A stretch of 5,427 nt of DNA, taken from positions 1-5,427 of the forward strand of contig VBHV01000148.1 in the NCBI GenBank assembly GCA_005881995.1. The letters are read 5' to 3'. The DNA comes from Chloroflexota bacterium (lineage in GTDB: Bacteria; Chloroflexota; Ktedonobacteria; Ktedonobacterales; Ktedonobacteraceae). Position numbers and translations under genes: made by a program. Shown piece after piece: positions 1-5,427 of this stretch; position 1 is the stretch's first letter, and the number at the start of each line of letters is the position of its first letter. The notes beneath the pieces were generated by a model. It saw only the letters and a program-made list of their open reading frames with translations, did no database searches and had not been told where the DNA came from.

Positions 1-1
1 T

Positions 2-874
2 CATCCCGGTAACTCTACCGACCCGGATGTCATGGTTGAGGTGACGCCTCAATTGGCCGACTGGGACTATATTTCCTTTCAACTACGTCGTCTACCAGCA
101 AATCACTCCCGGACATTCGCGACCGGTGAGCGCGAGATAGCAATTGTCGTGCTGAGTGGTCGTCTGGGCATTGAGTCAAACCGGGGGAGTTGGTAGCACA
201 TTGGTGTGCGAAACAGTGTCTTTACTGGCTTGCCATATTCGATGTATTTGTCCAGACATACATCGTTTGCCGTTAATGCAGAAAGCGATTGCGAGTATGC
301 CGTTGCCCAGGCGCCAACCGATCAGGATCACCAGCCCCAACTCGTTACGCCAGGGGATGTCGAGATCGAGATTCGCGGCGGGGATAATGCGACACGGCAG
401 ATTAACAACATCATACCGCCGGGTTTCCCGTGTCACCGTCTCGTCATAGTGGAGGTCTACACTCCTGGCGGCAACTGGTCGAGCTACCCTCCACACAAGC
501 ATGACATCCATAAGACTGATCAAACTGGAAAAGTATTGGAAGCCGATCTCGAAGAGATCTACTTCTACAAGCTGGATCACCCACAAGGATTCGCCTTTCA
601 ACGTATTTATACTGCTCCAGAATCGCCACTGCACCGTGCCGGTTTTCCCATCGATGCCGTGCTGCTAGCGCGGAACAATGATGTCGTACTCGTACCAGAG
701 GGCTATCACCCGGTAAGCAGTCCTCCTGGTTACACCACCTACTATCTCAACGTTTTGGCCGGCAGCGCTCAGTCGCTTGCCAACAGCGAGGACCCTGATC
801 ATGCCTGGGTCAAACAACACTACAAGTCGCGTGATCCGCGTGTGCCGCTTTACGAGGTGAAAACCCGCGTCTGA
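2..874 (+). pseudogene. iolB: 5-deoxy-glucuronate isomerase IolB, interrupted by an in-frame amber codon; 5' end cut by window edge
   Basis: IolB converts 5-deoxy-D-glucuronate to 2-deoxy-5-keto-D-gluconate in cytosolic myo-inositol breakdown; the family is a metal-binding double-cupin. One frame reads from the left edge through 64 codons (VEVTP, DWDYISF, VVLSGRLGIESNRGSW), meets TAG at 194-196, and continues in the same frame with HIG, NSVFTGLPYSMYL and the strongest family signature, VVEVYTPGGNWSSYPPHKHD, whose HKH metal ligands are coded at 494-502. Further signatures are EEIYFYK, FQRIY, VPEGYHPV and GYTTYYLNVLAG. About 290 residues are visible, close to the family length, so only a few N-terminal residues lie outside. 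Nothing else is broken: the frame is unchanged across the stop, and the TAG sits where homologues I remember have a polar residue such as Gln or Glu, so a single substitution (for example CAG to TAG) explains it. Restart at GTG 206 would lose part of the N-terminal cupin. The gene ends with TGA 18 bases before iolC. Family assignment is very secure; whether it is truly inactive is inference. Confidence 0.88.
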
Positions 875-892
875 TGAGAACAGGAGCCTGGT

Positions 893-1924
893 ATGGAAAC
901 GATTGGCAAATCCTACGACCTGATCGCTATGGGTCGATCTTCTATCGATCTCTACTCCAACGACATCGGAGCGCCGTTCGAGGAGATCACCAGCTTTGCT
1001 GCCTACGTCGGCGGCTGCCCGACGAATATCAGCGTCGGTACGCGGCGCCTGGGCCTGCGGCCAGCGCTCCTTACGGCGGTAGGGGACGACCAGGTGGGCA
1101 ACTTTATCCTGCATTTTCTACGTCGCGAGGGGGTGGAAACGCAATTTATTCCGCGCAAGCCGGGAAGGCGGTCCAGCGCGGTCGTGCTGGGTATCGAACC
1201 GCCAGACCGCTTCCCATTGACCTACTATCGCGATAACTGCGCCGACATCGAGCTTACCATCGACGACGTACTGGCAACTCCTCTGGCTGATTGTCATGTA
1301 CTGTTGATAAGCGGTACCGGCCTGAGCAAAGAGCCGAGCCGCAGCGCGACGCTTTTCGCAGCCGAGTTGGCCCGCCAGGCGGGCGCGACGGTCGTGCTGG
1401 ATATCGATTACCGTCCAGATCAATGGGCTGACCAGCGCGCTTTCGGTGTAACCCTCCGCTCGGCGCTGCGCCTGGTCGATATCGTGATCGGCACGGAAGA
1501 TGAAATCAACGCCGCTATGCTCACCGATGCAACACAGATCAGTATCGCGCATTCCCAGATTTCAGATGCGCGGGTGCGCGGCGATACCGATGCTGCCATC
1601 CAGCAACTCTTGACGCTGGGTCCGCGCGTCATGGTGCAGAAACGCGGAGCCGCCGGCTCCAAGATTCACCTGCTTTCAGGCGAAAGGGAAACCAGGCGCA
1701 TCGATGTTCCTGGATTCCCGGTAGAGGTGCAGAATATCCTGGGCGCGGGCGATGCTTTTGCCGCGGGTTTTATTTATGGCGTTGTTAACGGATGGGATTG
1801 GTATAAGGCAGCGCGCATGGGTAATGCCTGTGGAGCAATCCTCGTCACCAAGCACGGCTGCGCCAATTTCATGCCTACCTACGATGAGTTGATGACTTTC
1901 ATACAAGATCACGGCGGATTTTAG
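893..1924 (+). CDS. iolC: 5-dehydro-2-deoxygluconokinase IolC (PfkB/ribokinase family)
   Basis: This kinase phosphorylates 2-deoxy-5-keto-D-gluconate (the IolB product) with ATP; the product is then split by an aldolase to dihydroxyacetone phosphate and malonate semialdehyde. The 343-residue protein has the usual PfkB length and is complete. Visible marks are the N-terminal DLIAMGRSSIDLY (residues 9-21), the first PfkB signature GGCPTNISVGTRRLGL (40-55), PPDRFPLTYYRDNCAD (103-118, a stretch typical of IolC), DIDYRPDQW (170-178), GTEDE (200-204), and the second PfkB signature NILGAGDAFAAGF (281-293) with catalytic-base Asp287 and the GAG anion hole. ATG 893 is chosen because AGGAG at 882-886 lies six bases upstream and the N-terminus aligns with the family. 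It starts 18 bases after the iolB stop and is followed by iolD after 47 bases, so co-transcription is likely. Unlike its neighbours it shows no lesion. Its own stop is TAG. Confidence 0.95.
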   Translation: METIGKSYDLIAMGRSSIDLYSNDIGAPFEEITSFAAYVGGCPTNISVGTRRLGLRPALLTAVGDDQVGNFILHFLRREGVETQFIPRKPGRRSSAVVLGIEPPDRFPLTYYRDNCADIELTIDDVLATPLADCHVLLISGTGLSKEPSRSATLFAAELARQAGATVVLDIDYRPDQWADQRAFGVTLRSALRLVDIVIGTEDEINAAMLTDATQISIAHSQISDARVRGDTDAAIQQLLTLGPRVMVQKRGAAGSKIHLLSGERETRRIDVPGFPVEVQNILGAGDAFAAGFIYGVVNGWDWYKAARMGNACGAILVTKHGCANFMPTYDELMTFIQDHGGF

Positions 1925-1960
1925 CTTTTTCGTTGAACCATAGATTGTGCATAGTGATAT

Positions 1961-1964
1961 GGAG
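1961..1964 (+). promoter_or_regulatory. Ribosome-binding site that sets the iolD start at ATG 1972
   Basis: GGAG, within TGGAGAA, lies seven bases before ATG 1972. An earlier in-frame TTG at 1933 would add 13 residues (a Trp/Cys/Ile-rich stretch unlike any IolD N-terminus) and has no Shine-Dalgarno in front of it. An in-frame ATG at 2002 also lacks a Shine-Dalgarno. ATG 1972 gives a short tail ahead of the conserved TMAQAIIAFLKNQYV. Confidence 0.6.
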
Positions 1965-1971
1965 AACAACT

Positions 1972-3042
1972 ATGAACAACCCGACAACCAGACGTACGAC
2001 TATGGCTCAGGCGATTATTGCCTTCCTGAAGAATCAGTATGTGCAGCGCGACGGCGTTGAGCAGCCATTTTTCGCCGGGTGCTTTGGCATCTTCGGGCAT
2101 GGGAATATCGCGGGCATGGGTCAGGCGCTGCAACAAATGCCCGAGTTCCGTTACTACCAGGCTCGCAATGAACAGGCGATGGTGCACATAGCGACGGCCT
2201 TCGCGAAGACCCGCAACCGCTTGCAAACCTTCGCGTGTACCTCGTCGATCGGCCCGGGCGCAACGAATATGGTGACCGGCGCCGCTACCGCCACCATCAA
2301 CCGCTTGCCAGTTCTCCTGCTGCCGGGAGATATTTTCGCTCGCCGCAATGTTGCACCTGTCCTGCAACAGCTTGAGTCTGAACACACGCAGGATATTTCG
2401 GTCAACGATTGCTTTAAGCCGGTGAGCCGCTACTGGGATCGCATAGCGCGCCCGGAGCAATTGCTGACTGCACTGCCAGAAGCAATGCGCGTATTGACAA
2501 GCCCTTCTGAGACGGGCGCAGTCACCCTGGCTCTACCCCAGGATGCACAAACCGAGGCATATGCCTATCCCGCGGGCTTTTTCCACAAACGGGTATGGCA
2601 TATCTCGCGTAATCGCCCGGACCGCCTGGCCCTGGAGCAGGCAGTAGCCTGGATACGAGCCAGCCAGCGCCCATTGATTGTTGCTGGCGGCGGCGTCATC
2701 TACTCGGAGGCAACAGACACTTTGCTGCAATTCGTCTCCCAGACCGGCATTCCAGTCGGTGAGACAATGGCTGGTAAGGGCAGCCTGCCCTGTGATTATC
2801 CACTCAATCTTGGTGCAATCGGCGCGACAGGCACCTTCGCAGCCAATCGTATCGCCAGAGACGCTGACCTCGTGATCGGCATCGGCACCCGCTATAGCGA
2901 CTTTACCACTGCTTCAAAGACCGCTTTCCAGCACCCTGAAGTGCGTTTCATTAACATCAATGTGGCCGAGTTCGACGCATCCAAACATCAAGCGTTACCA
3001 CTCGTGGGTGATGCCAGACGCTCACTCCGAGCAACTTCATAG
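1972..3042 (+). CDS. iolD: IolD N-terminal fragment: ThDP PYR domain plus middle domain
   Basis: This 356-residue open frame is the front part of iolD. It holds the ThDP-binding N-terminal (PYR) domain with FFAGCFGIFGHGNIAGMGQAL (residues 33-53), ARNEQAMVH (64-72) with Glu67 as the expected activator of the ThDP aminopyrimidine, and TSSIGPGATNMVTGAATATINRLPVLLLPGD (90-120). The central domain follows, with SVNDCFKPVSRYWDRI, PLIVAGGGV, AGKGSLP, GAIGATGTFAAN and IGTRYSDFTTASK. The frame ends at TAG 3040 a few codons after GDARRSL, just past the middle domain, where the full-length enzyme would continue through a linker into the PP domain. The last residues after SL (RATS) do not look like family sequence. 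Without the C-terminal domain this fragment cannot bind the ThDP diphosphate by itself. Confidence 0.6.
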   Translation: MNNPTTRRTTMAQAIIAFLKNQYVQRDGVEQPFFAGCFGIFGHGNIAGMGQALQQMPEFRYYQARNEQAMVHIATAFAKTRNRLQTFACTSSIGPGATNMVTGAATATINRLPVLLLPGDIFARRNVAPVLQQLESEHTQDISVNDCFKPVSRYWDRIARPEQLLTALPEAMRVLTSPSETGAVTLALPQDAQTEAYAYPAGFFHKRVWHISRNRPDRLALEQAVAWIRASQRPLIVAGGGVIYSEATDTLLQFVSQTGIPVGETMAGKGSLPCDYPLNLGAIGATGTFAANRIARDADLVIGIGTRYSDFTTASKTAFQHPEVRFININVAEFDASKHQALPLVGDARRSLRATS

Positions 3043-3805
3043 CGACTGGGATGCAGAGGTAGAGCGCATCTATACTATCCGCAATGAGCCGCTTCCCAGC
3101 CAGGGCGAGTTGATCGGCGCAGTGAACGAGCACAGCGCTTCCGACTCTATCATGGTGTGCGCGGCTGGCAGTCTCCCCGGCGACCTGCACAAGCTCTGGC
3201 GAGCGCGTCACCCCAAGCAGTACCACATGGAATATGGTTATAGCTGCATGGGATATGAAATCGCCGGTGGCCTGGGTGCAAAGATGGCCGCGCCGGAGCG
3301 GGATGTGTACGTGATGGTCGGTGATGGCTCTTACCTGATGATGAACAGCGAGATCGTCACCTCGATCCAGGAAAACTACAAGCTCAATATTGTGCTGCTC
3401 GATAATCAGGGTTTCAAGAGCATCGGTGCGCTTAGTCGCTCGCTCGGCCAGGATGGTTTCGGCACGCGCTATGCCTACCCACAAGATGGGGCGTTGCCCG
3501 GAGACGCGGCAGGCAACGATGTCCAGGCATTGCCCGTTGACCTGGCGGCAAACGCGCGTAGTCTTGGCGCGCACGTTATCGAGTGCAAGACCTACGACGA
3601 TTTCGTGGCGGCGCTCGACGCGGTGCGAGCAACCGAGCGCACATCGGTGATCTATATTCAGAACGACCGCTACGAGGCTGTACCCGGCTACGAAAGCTGG
3701 TGGGATGTTCCGATTGCTGAAGTCAGCTCCATGTCCCAGGTGCAGGCAGCCCGCACGGAGTGGGAAGCGATGCGAGAGCGAGAGCGCTATTTTCTGGGGC
3801 AATGA
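3011..3805 (+). CDS. iolD: IolD C-terminal fragment: ThDP PP domain (possible separate polypeptide)
   Basis: This is the rear part of iolD, in the frame one step on from the front part. It keeps VCAAGSLPGDLHKLW (residues 49-63 from ATG 3011), EYGYSCMGYEIAGGLGAKMAAP (74-95) and the ThDP/Mg signature beginning GDGSYLMM (104-111) and ending LLDN (129-132), which binds the diphosphate and metal. SIGALSRSLG, GTRYAY, LPVDLAANARSLGA and the C-terminal VPGYESWWDVPIAEVS are also present. The protein ends at the usual place. The start is uncertain: ATG 3011 overlaps the front fragment by 32 bases and has only a weak GTGGG ahead of it; GTG 3008 and ATG 3152 are alternatives. Overlap would permit translational coupling, but nothing in the sequence shows that this is made as a separate protein. 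Confidence 0.45.
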   Translation: MPDAHSEQLHSDWDAEVERIYTIRNEPLPSQGELIGAVNEHSASDSIMVCAAGSLPGDLHKLWRARHPKQYHMEYGYSCMGYEIAGGLGAKMAAPERDVYVMVGDGSYLMMNSEIVTSIQENYKLNIVLLDNQGFKSIGALSRSLGQDGFGTRYAYPQDGALPGDAAGNDVQALPVDLAANARSLGAHVIECKTYDDFVAALDAVRATERTSVIYIQNDRYEAVPGYESWWDVPIAEVSSMSQVQAARTEWEAMRERERYFLGQ

Positions 3806-3844
3806 AACCGGGACTGCACACCCGCCGCTATCAAATTTTTGTGT

Positions 3845-3861
3845 TGGAAACGCCTGTTCCA
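3845..3861 (+). promoter_or_regulatory. Candidate LacI/GalR-type operator dyad
   Basis: TGGAAACGCCTGTTCCA is a dyad with 5-bp arms (TGGAA/TTCCA) around a 7-base centre. The left half, TGGAAACG, resembles the half-sites of LacI/GalR-family operators, which often control sugar and polyol transporter genes. It lies in the gap between iolD and the binding-protein gene, about 140 bases before ATG 4004. The right half is imperfect, no convincing -35/-10 pair is visible beside it, and 5-bp arms are not rare by chance, so this is a weak call. Confidence 0.25.
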
Positions 3862-3863
3862 GG

Positions 3864-3871
3864 AAAGGAGG
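3864..3871 (+). promoter_or_regulatory. Orphan Shine-Dalgarno (AAAGGAGG) with no gene behind it
   Basis: AAAGGAGG is as strong as the true ribosome-binding site at 3991-3999, but no ATG, GTG or TTG opens a reading frame at working distance. The bases that follow read ATC GAG TAA from 3876, so even a rare ATC start would give two codons. It may be chance, the remnant of a deleted gene, or part of the leader of the downstream transporter mRNA. Confidence 0.3.
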
Positions 3872-3990
3872 AAACTATCGAGTAAGAAGTAGGCTGTCAT
3901 CGTAAGTTGCGCGGCCCATATTACACCGAGGCGAATGATATGCGAGCCGTCTTATCTCATTTACGTCTTTACCGTATCTCAGTTGTAGAC

Positions 3991-3999
3991 AAAGGAGGG
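3991..3999 (+). promoter_or_regulatory. Strong ribosome-binding site of the binding-protein gene
   Basis: AAAGGAGGG lies just upstream of ATG 4004, with five bases between GGAGG and the start codon. It fixes the start, because the protein then opens with a proper lipoprotein leader. High translation would suit a binding protein, which is usually made in excess over its permease. Confidence 0.75.
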
Positions 4000-4003
4000 C
4001 AAG

Positions 4004-5011
4004 ATGCTCCGACTTTTCAAAAAGCTCATCGTCCTGATAGTTTTGCTGCCGCTCGTCCTGGCCGCTTGTGGCGGCGGGAACAACACGACAACCAGCAGCA
4101 ATACGTCGTCATGTCCCGCTTCACGCGCAAACCTCAAATTCTACGTAATCACGCACGGCCAGGCATCAGACCCGTTCTGGTCGGTGGTCAAGAAAGGCGT
4201 TGACCAGGCGGCCCACGATATGTGTGTTACGGCCCTCTATGAATCGCCAACCGGAACCACCTTCGACGTGGTAGCGATGTCCCATCTCATTGATACTGCA
4301 GTGGCAGCCCACCCCAATGGGCTGGTCGTCTCGATCCCCGATCCCAAGGCTCTCGGTCCCTCGATTAAAGCTGCTGTAGCCGCCGGCATTCCAGTGATCT
4401 CCATCAACTCCGGTTCGGATGTCGCGAAGAGCCTGGGGGTGCTGGTTCACATTGGGCAGACCGAGGAACAAGCTGGAATTGGGGGTGGCGAGAGGATGGG
4501 CGCTTCCGGTGTCAAACACGCCCTCTGCGTCAACCAGGAGGTCGGTAATGCTGCGCTTGAACTGCGCTGCAAAGGCTTCAAGGAAGGCCTGGCAATGACA
4601 GGCGGTACGATTACGGAGATCGGAGTTAACCTGAGCAACCCGACGCAGACCCAGCAGACCATCCAGGCCGCGCTCCAACACGATTCCAGCATCGACGGTA
4701 TCCTGACGCTTGGCCCCACGGGCGCTACCCCGGCTATCAGGGCGCTCCAGGCGCTGAACAAGCTTGGGCAGATCAAGCTGGCTACCTTCGACCTATCATC
4801 CGATGTGCTGAATGCCATCAAGAATGGTCAGATGCTGTTTGCCATTGACCAGCAGCAGTATCTCCAGGGATATCTGCCTATCGTCTTGTTGACGCTGTAC
4901 TCGACGAATCTGAATACCATTGCGAACGATGTCCTCCAGACCGGCCCCGGCTTTGTCACGTCGGCCAACGTAGCGCAGGTCATTCAGTTGACGGCGGCAG
5001 GGACGCGCTAG
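4004..5011 (+). CDS. Sugar ABC transporter substrate-binding lipoprotein (Peripla_BP_4 / RbsB-like)
   Basis: This 335-residue protein captures a sugar or polyol outside the membrane and delivers it to the permease encoded next. Residues 1-22 form a lipoprotein signal: basic start (MLRLFKK), hydrophobic core ([12 protein letters not shown]) and lipobox LAAC with Cys22 as lipidation site, followed by a flexible GGGNN/Thr/Ser-rich linker to about residue 36. The two-lobed type I periplasmic-binding fold follows: [26 protein letters not shown] (45-70), [22 protein letters not shown] (93-114), [14 protein letters not shown] (124-137), [16 protein letters not shown] (181-196), [18 protein letters not shown] (231-248), [34 protein letters not shown] (259-292). 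Length and motif order match the family. Cys37, Cys74, Cys175 and Cys189 are all predicted to be extracytoplasmic. Neighbouring iol genes suggest myo-inositol or a related compound as ligand, but ribose, xylose and other sugars use the same fold and I cannot tell from sequence. It ends with TAG. Confidence 0.9.
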   Translation: MLRLFKKLIVLIVLLPLVLAACGGGNNTTTSSNTSSCPASRANLKFYVITHGQASDPFWSVVKKGVDQAAHDMCVTALYESPTGTTFDVVAMSHLIDTAVAAHPNGLVVSIPDPKALGPSIKAAVAAGIPVISINSGSDVAKSLGVLVHIGQTEEQAGIGGGERMGASGVKHALCVNQEVGNAALELRCKGFKEGLAMTGGTITEIGVNLSNPTQTQQTIQAALQHDSSIDGILTLGPTGATPAIRALQALNKLGQIKLATFDLSSDVLNAIKNGQMLFAIDQQQYLQGYLPIVLLTLYSTNLNTIANDVLQTGPGFVTSANVAQVIQLTAAGTR

Positions 5012-5019
5012 CAACATTG

Positions 5020-5076
5020 AGGAATGTAGGGTCGCCATCTGGTCAGCCATTTTATAGCGGGTGCTCCTACATTCCT
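5020..5076 (+). repeat. Perfect 11-bp inverted repeat forming an intercistronic stem-loop between binding protein and permease genes
   Basis: AGGAATGTAGG at 5020-5030 is the exact reverse complement of CCTACATTCCT at 5066-5076. The stem can continue inward after one mismatch (5033-5036 with 5060-5063, counting one G-U pair), leaving a loop of about 23 bases. No T-run follows the right arm; the permease Shine-Dalgarno begins five bases later, so this is not an ordinary Rho-independent terminator. Stem-loops directly after a binding-protein gene are known in other sugar transporter operons (malE-malF is the classic case), where they stabilise the upstream mRNA and lower downstream expression. 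That role is the likely one here, by inference. Confidence 0.65.
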
Positions 5077-5080
5077 GATT

Positions 5081-5087
5081 AGGAGGG
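5081..5087 (+). promoter_or_regulatory. Ribosome-binding site of the permease gene
   Basis: AGGAGGG lies four bases before ATG 5092 and fixes the permease start. It begins just outside the right arm of the inverted repeat, so the hairpin would leave it single-stranded but close to the base of the stem. Confidence 0.7.
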
Positions 5088-5091
5088 AAAA

Positions 5092-5427
5092 ATGAGTACT
5101 ATCACAGGCGGGCGCACGTTGCGCGCTAATCCGCTCCGCCGGCTCCTGGTGCGCCCGGAATTGGGAGCCGTTATCGGTTCAGTCGCCGTGTGGATCTTCT
5201 TTGCAATCGTCGCGGGAGGCTACGGTTTTGTTTCCACATTGGGGACATCGAGCTATCTGAGCGTCTCGGCTGAACTGGCCATCCAGGCGGTGCCTGTGGC
5301 TCTGCTGATGATTGGCGGCGAATTCGACCTGTCGGTTGGTTCAACGGTTGGCGCAACCGGTATGATGATTGCCATTTTAACTGCGCAGTATGGTTGGAGC
5401 GTCTGGGCGGCGATTGTCGCGGCCCTG
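5092..5427 (+). CDS. ABC transporter permease, RbsC-like (BPD_transp_2), 3' end cut by window edge
   Basis: The first 112 codons of an inner-membrane permease are present with no stop before the right edge; the family is normally 320-350 residues, so about two thirds is missing. After a basic cytosolic N-terminus (RANPLRRLLVRPELG, residues 11-25) comes a first membrane segment (about 25-42, AVIGSVAVWIFFAIV). A second hydrophobic stretch (ELAIQAVPVALLMIGG, 61-76) leads into the family signature IGGEFDLSVGS (74-84), then STVGATGMMIAILTA and a further segment starting WAAIVAAL. The form of the signature is typical of ribose/xylose/inositol-type permeases of the RbsC class. The ATG is set by AGGAGGG upstream. 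The gene follows the binding-protein gene by 80 bases; an ATPase gene would be expected nearby but is not in view. Substrate unknown; inositol is inferred from context only. Confidence 0.88.
   Translation, partial: MSTITGGRTLRANPLRRLLVRPELGAVIGSVAVWIFFAIVAGGYGFVSTLGTSSYLSVSAELAIQAVPVALLMIGGEFDLSVGSTVGATGMMIAILTAQYGWSVWAAIVAAL

Larger units (their letters stand above)
1972..3805 (+). pseudogene. iolD: 3D-(3,5/4)-trihydroxycyclohexane-1,2-dione hydrolase IolD, frameshifted at the interdomain linker
   Basis: IolD is a thiamine-diphosphate enzyme that hydrolytically opens the ring of 3D-trihydroxycyclohexane-1,2-dione to 5-deoxy-glucuronate, the substrate of IolB. Family members run to a little over 600 residues as one chain. 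Here the N-terminal and middle domains are in one frame (1972 to TAG 3040-3042) and the C-terminal domain is in the next frame (to TGA 3803-3805). The break falls between ALPLVGDARRSL (ending at 3027) and DWDAEVERIY (from about 3044). Only about 19 bases separate the conserved SL and W codons, whereas the Bacillus protein, as I remember it, has roughly 24 residues there. So this looks like a deletion of about 50 bases (3n+2), not a single-base slip. Both sides are otherwise well conserved and keep the catalytic motifs. Probably inactive as a single chain; two stand-alone polypeptides remain possible. Confidence 0.85.

Noticed and set aside
194..196. Stop-codon reassignment or pyrrolysine-type recoding of TAG
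   Set aside because: TAG ends iolC and the binding-protein gene at the expected family lengths, and the site has no special context that I can see.
176..634. Open - frame of 152 codons opposite iolB
   Set aside because: Antisense shadow of conserved iolB sequence; no family signature or ribosome-binding site.
874..1236. Open + frame of 120 codons overlapping the start of iolC
   Set aside because: Arg/Gly/Ala-rich translation without motifs, wholly inside the well-supported iolC gene in another frame.
3028..3046. Programmed ribosomal frameshift joining the two iolD halves
   Set aside because: No slippery heptamer or clear downstream hairpin is visible, and linker codons appear to be missing rather than read in another frame.
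2957..3802. Long open frame (281 codons) on the - strand opposite the C-terminal part of iolD
   Set aside because: It mirrors the conserved iolD coding frame almost exactly, has no recognisable domain, and is a typical shadow in GC-rich coding DNA.
3809..3838. Rho-independent terminator after iolD (CGGG...CCCG followed by TTTTT)
   Set aside because: The stem is only 4 bp with an 8-base loop, and the T-run comes about ten bases too late.
3912..3949. Imperfect inverted repeat (CGGCCCATAT versus ATATGCGAGCCG)
   Set aside because: It needs bulges to pair and is no better than expected by chance; no function could be tied to it.
3907..4203. Open + frame of 98 codons covering the gap and the start of the binding-protein gene
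   Set aside because: It overlaps the lipoprotein leader in another frame and has no recognisable content; the gap part shows nothing coding.

Overview
The window is part of a bacterial myo-inositol catabolism and sugar-uptake locus, with every gene on the + strand. In order it holds iolB (5-deoxy-glucuronate isomerase), iolC (5-dehydro-2-deoxygluconokinase), iolD (ThDP-dependent trihydroxycyclohexane-dione hydrolase), a lipoprotein sugar-binding protein of an ABC importer, and the first 112 codons of a RbsC-type permease that runs off the right edge. The DNA is moderately GC-rich. Protein wording (the IolB/IolC/IolD variants, the LAAC-GGG lipoprotein leader) and gene order fit a large-genome Chloroflexota, Ktedonobacteria-like soil bacterium. 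That placement is an inference from pattern memory, not from a search.

Layout: iolB (from the left edge to 874), iolC (893-1924) and iolD (1972-3805) follow with gaps of 18 and 47 bases and look like one transcription unit. A 198-base gap (3806-4003) holds a dyad, a strong Shine-Dalgarno with no gene behind it, and then the real ribosome-binding site of the binding protein (4004-5011). An 80-base gap with a perfect 11-bp inverted repeat separates the binding protein from the permease (5092 onward).

How it works together: IolD, IolB and IolC are consecutive steps. IolD opens the ring of the dione to 5-deoxy-glucuronate, IolB isomerises this to 2-deoxy-5-keto-gluconate, and IolC phosphorylates that. 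The transporter is the likely route for inositol or a related polyol. iolG, iolE, iolA, the aldolase gene and the transporter ATPase are not in the window.

The main surprise is damage. iolB carries one in-frame TAG (194-196) inside otherwise well-preserved coding sequence. iolD changes frame at about 3028-3043, with apparent loss of part of the linker between its middle and C-terminal ThDP-binding domains. iolC between them is intact, as is the transporter. The simplest reading is early decay of this copy of the pathway (or, for the iolB base only, a sequence error). A split two-polypeptide IolD is a less likely alternative. I see no evidence of a wholly new system, mobile element, CRISPR array or RNA gene.
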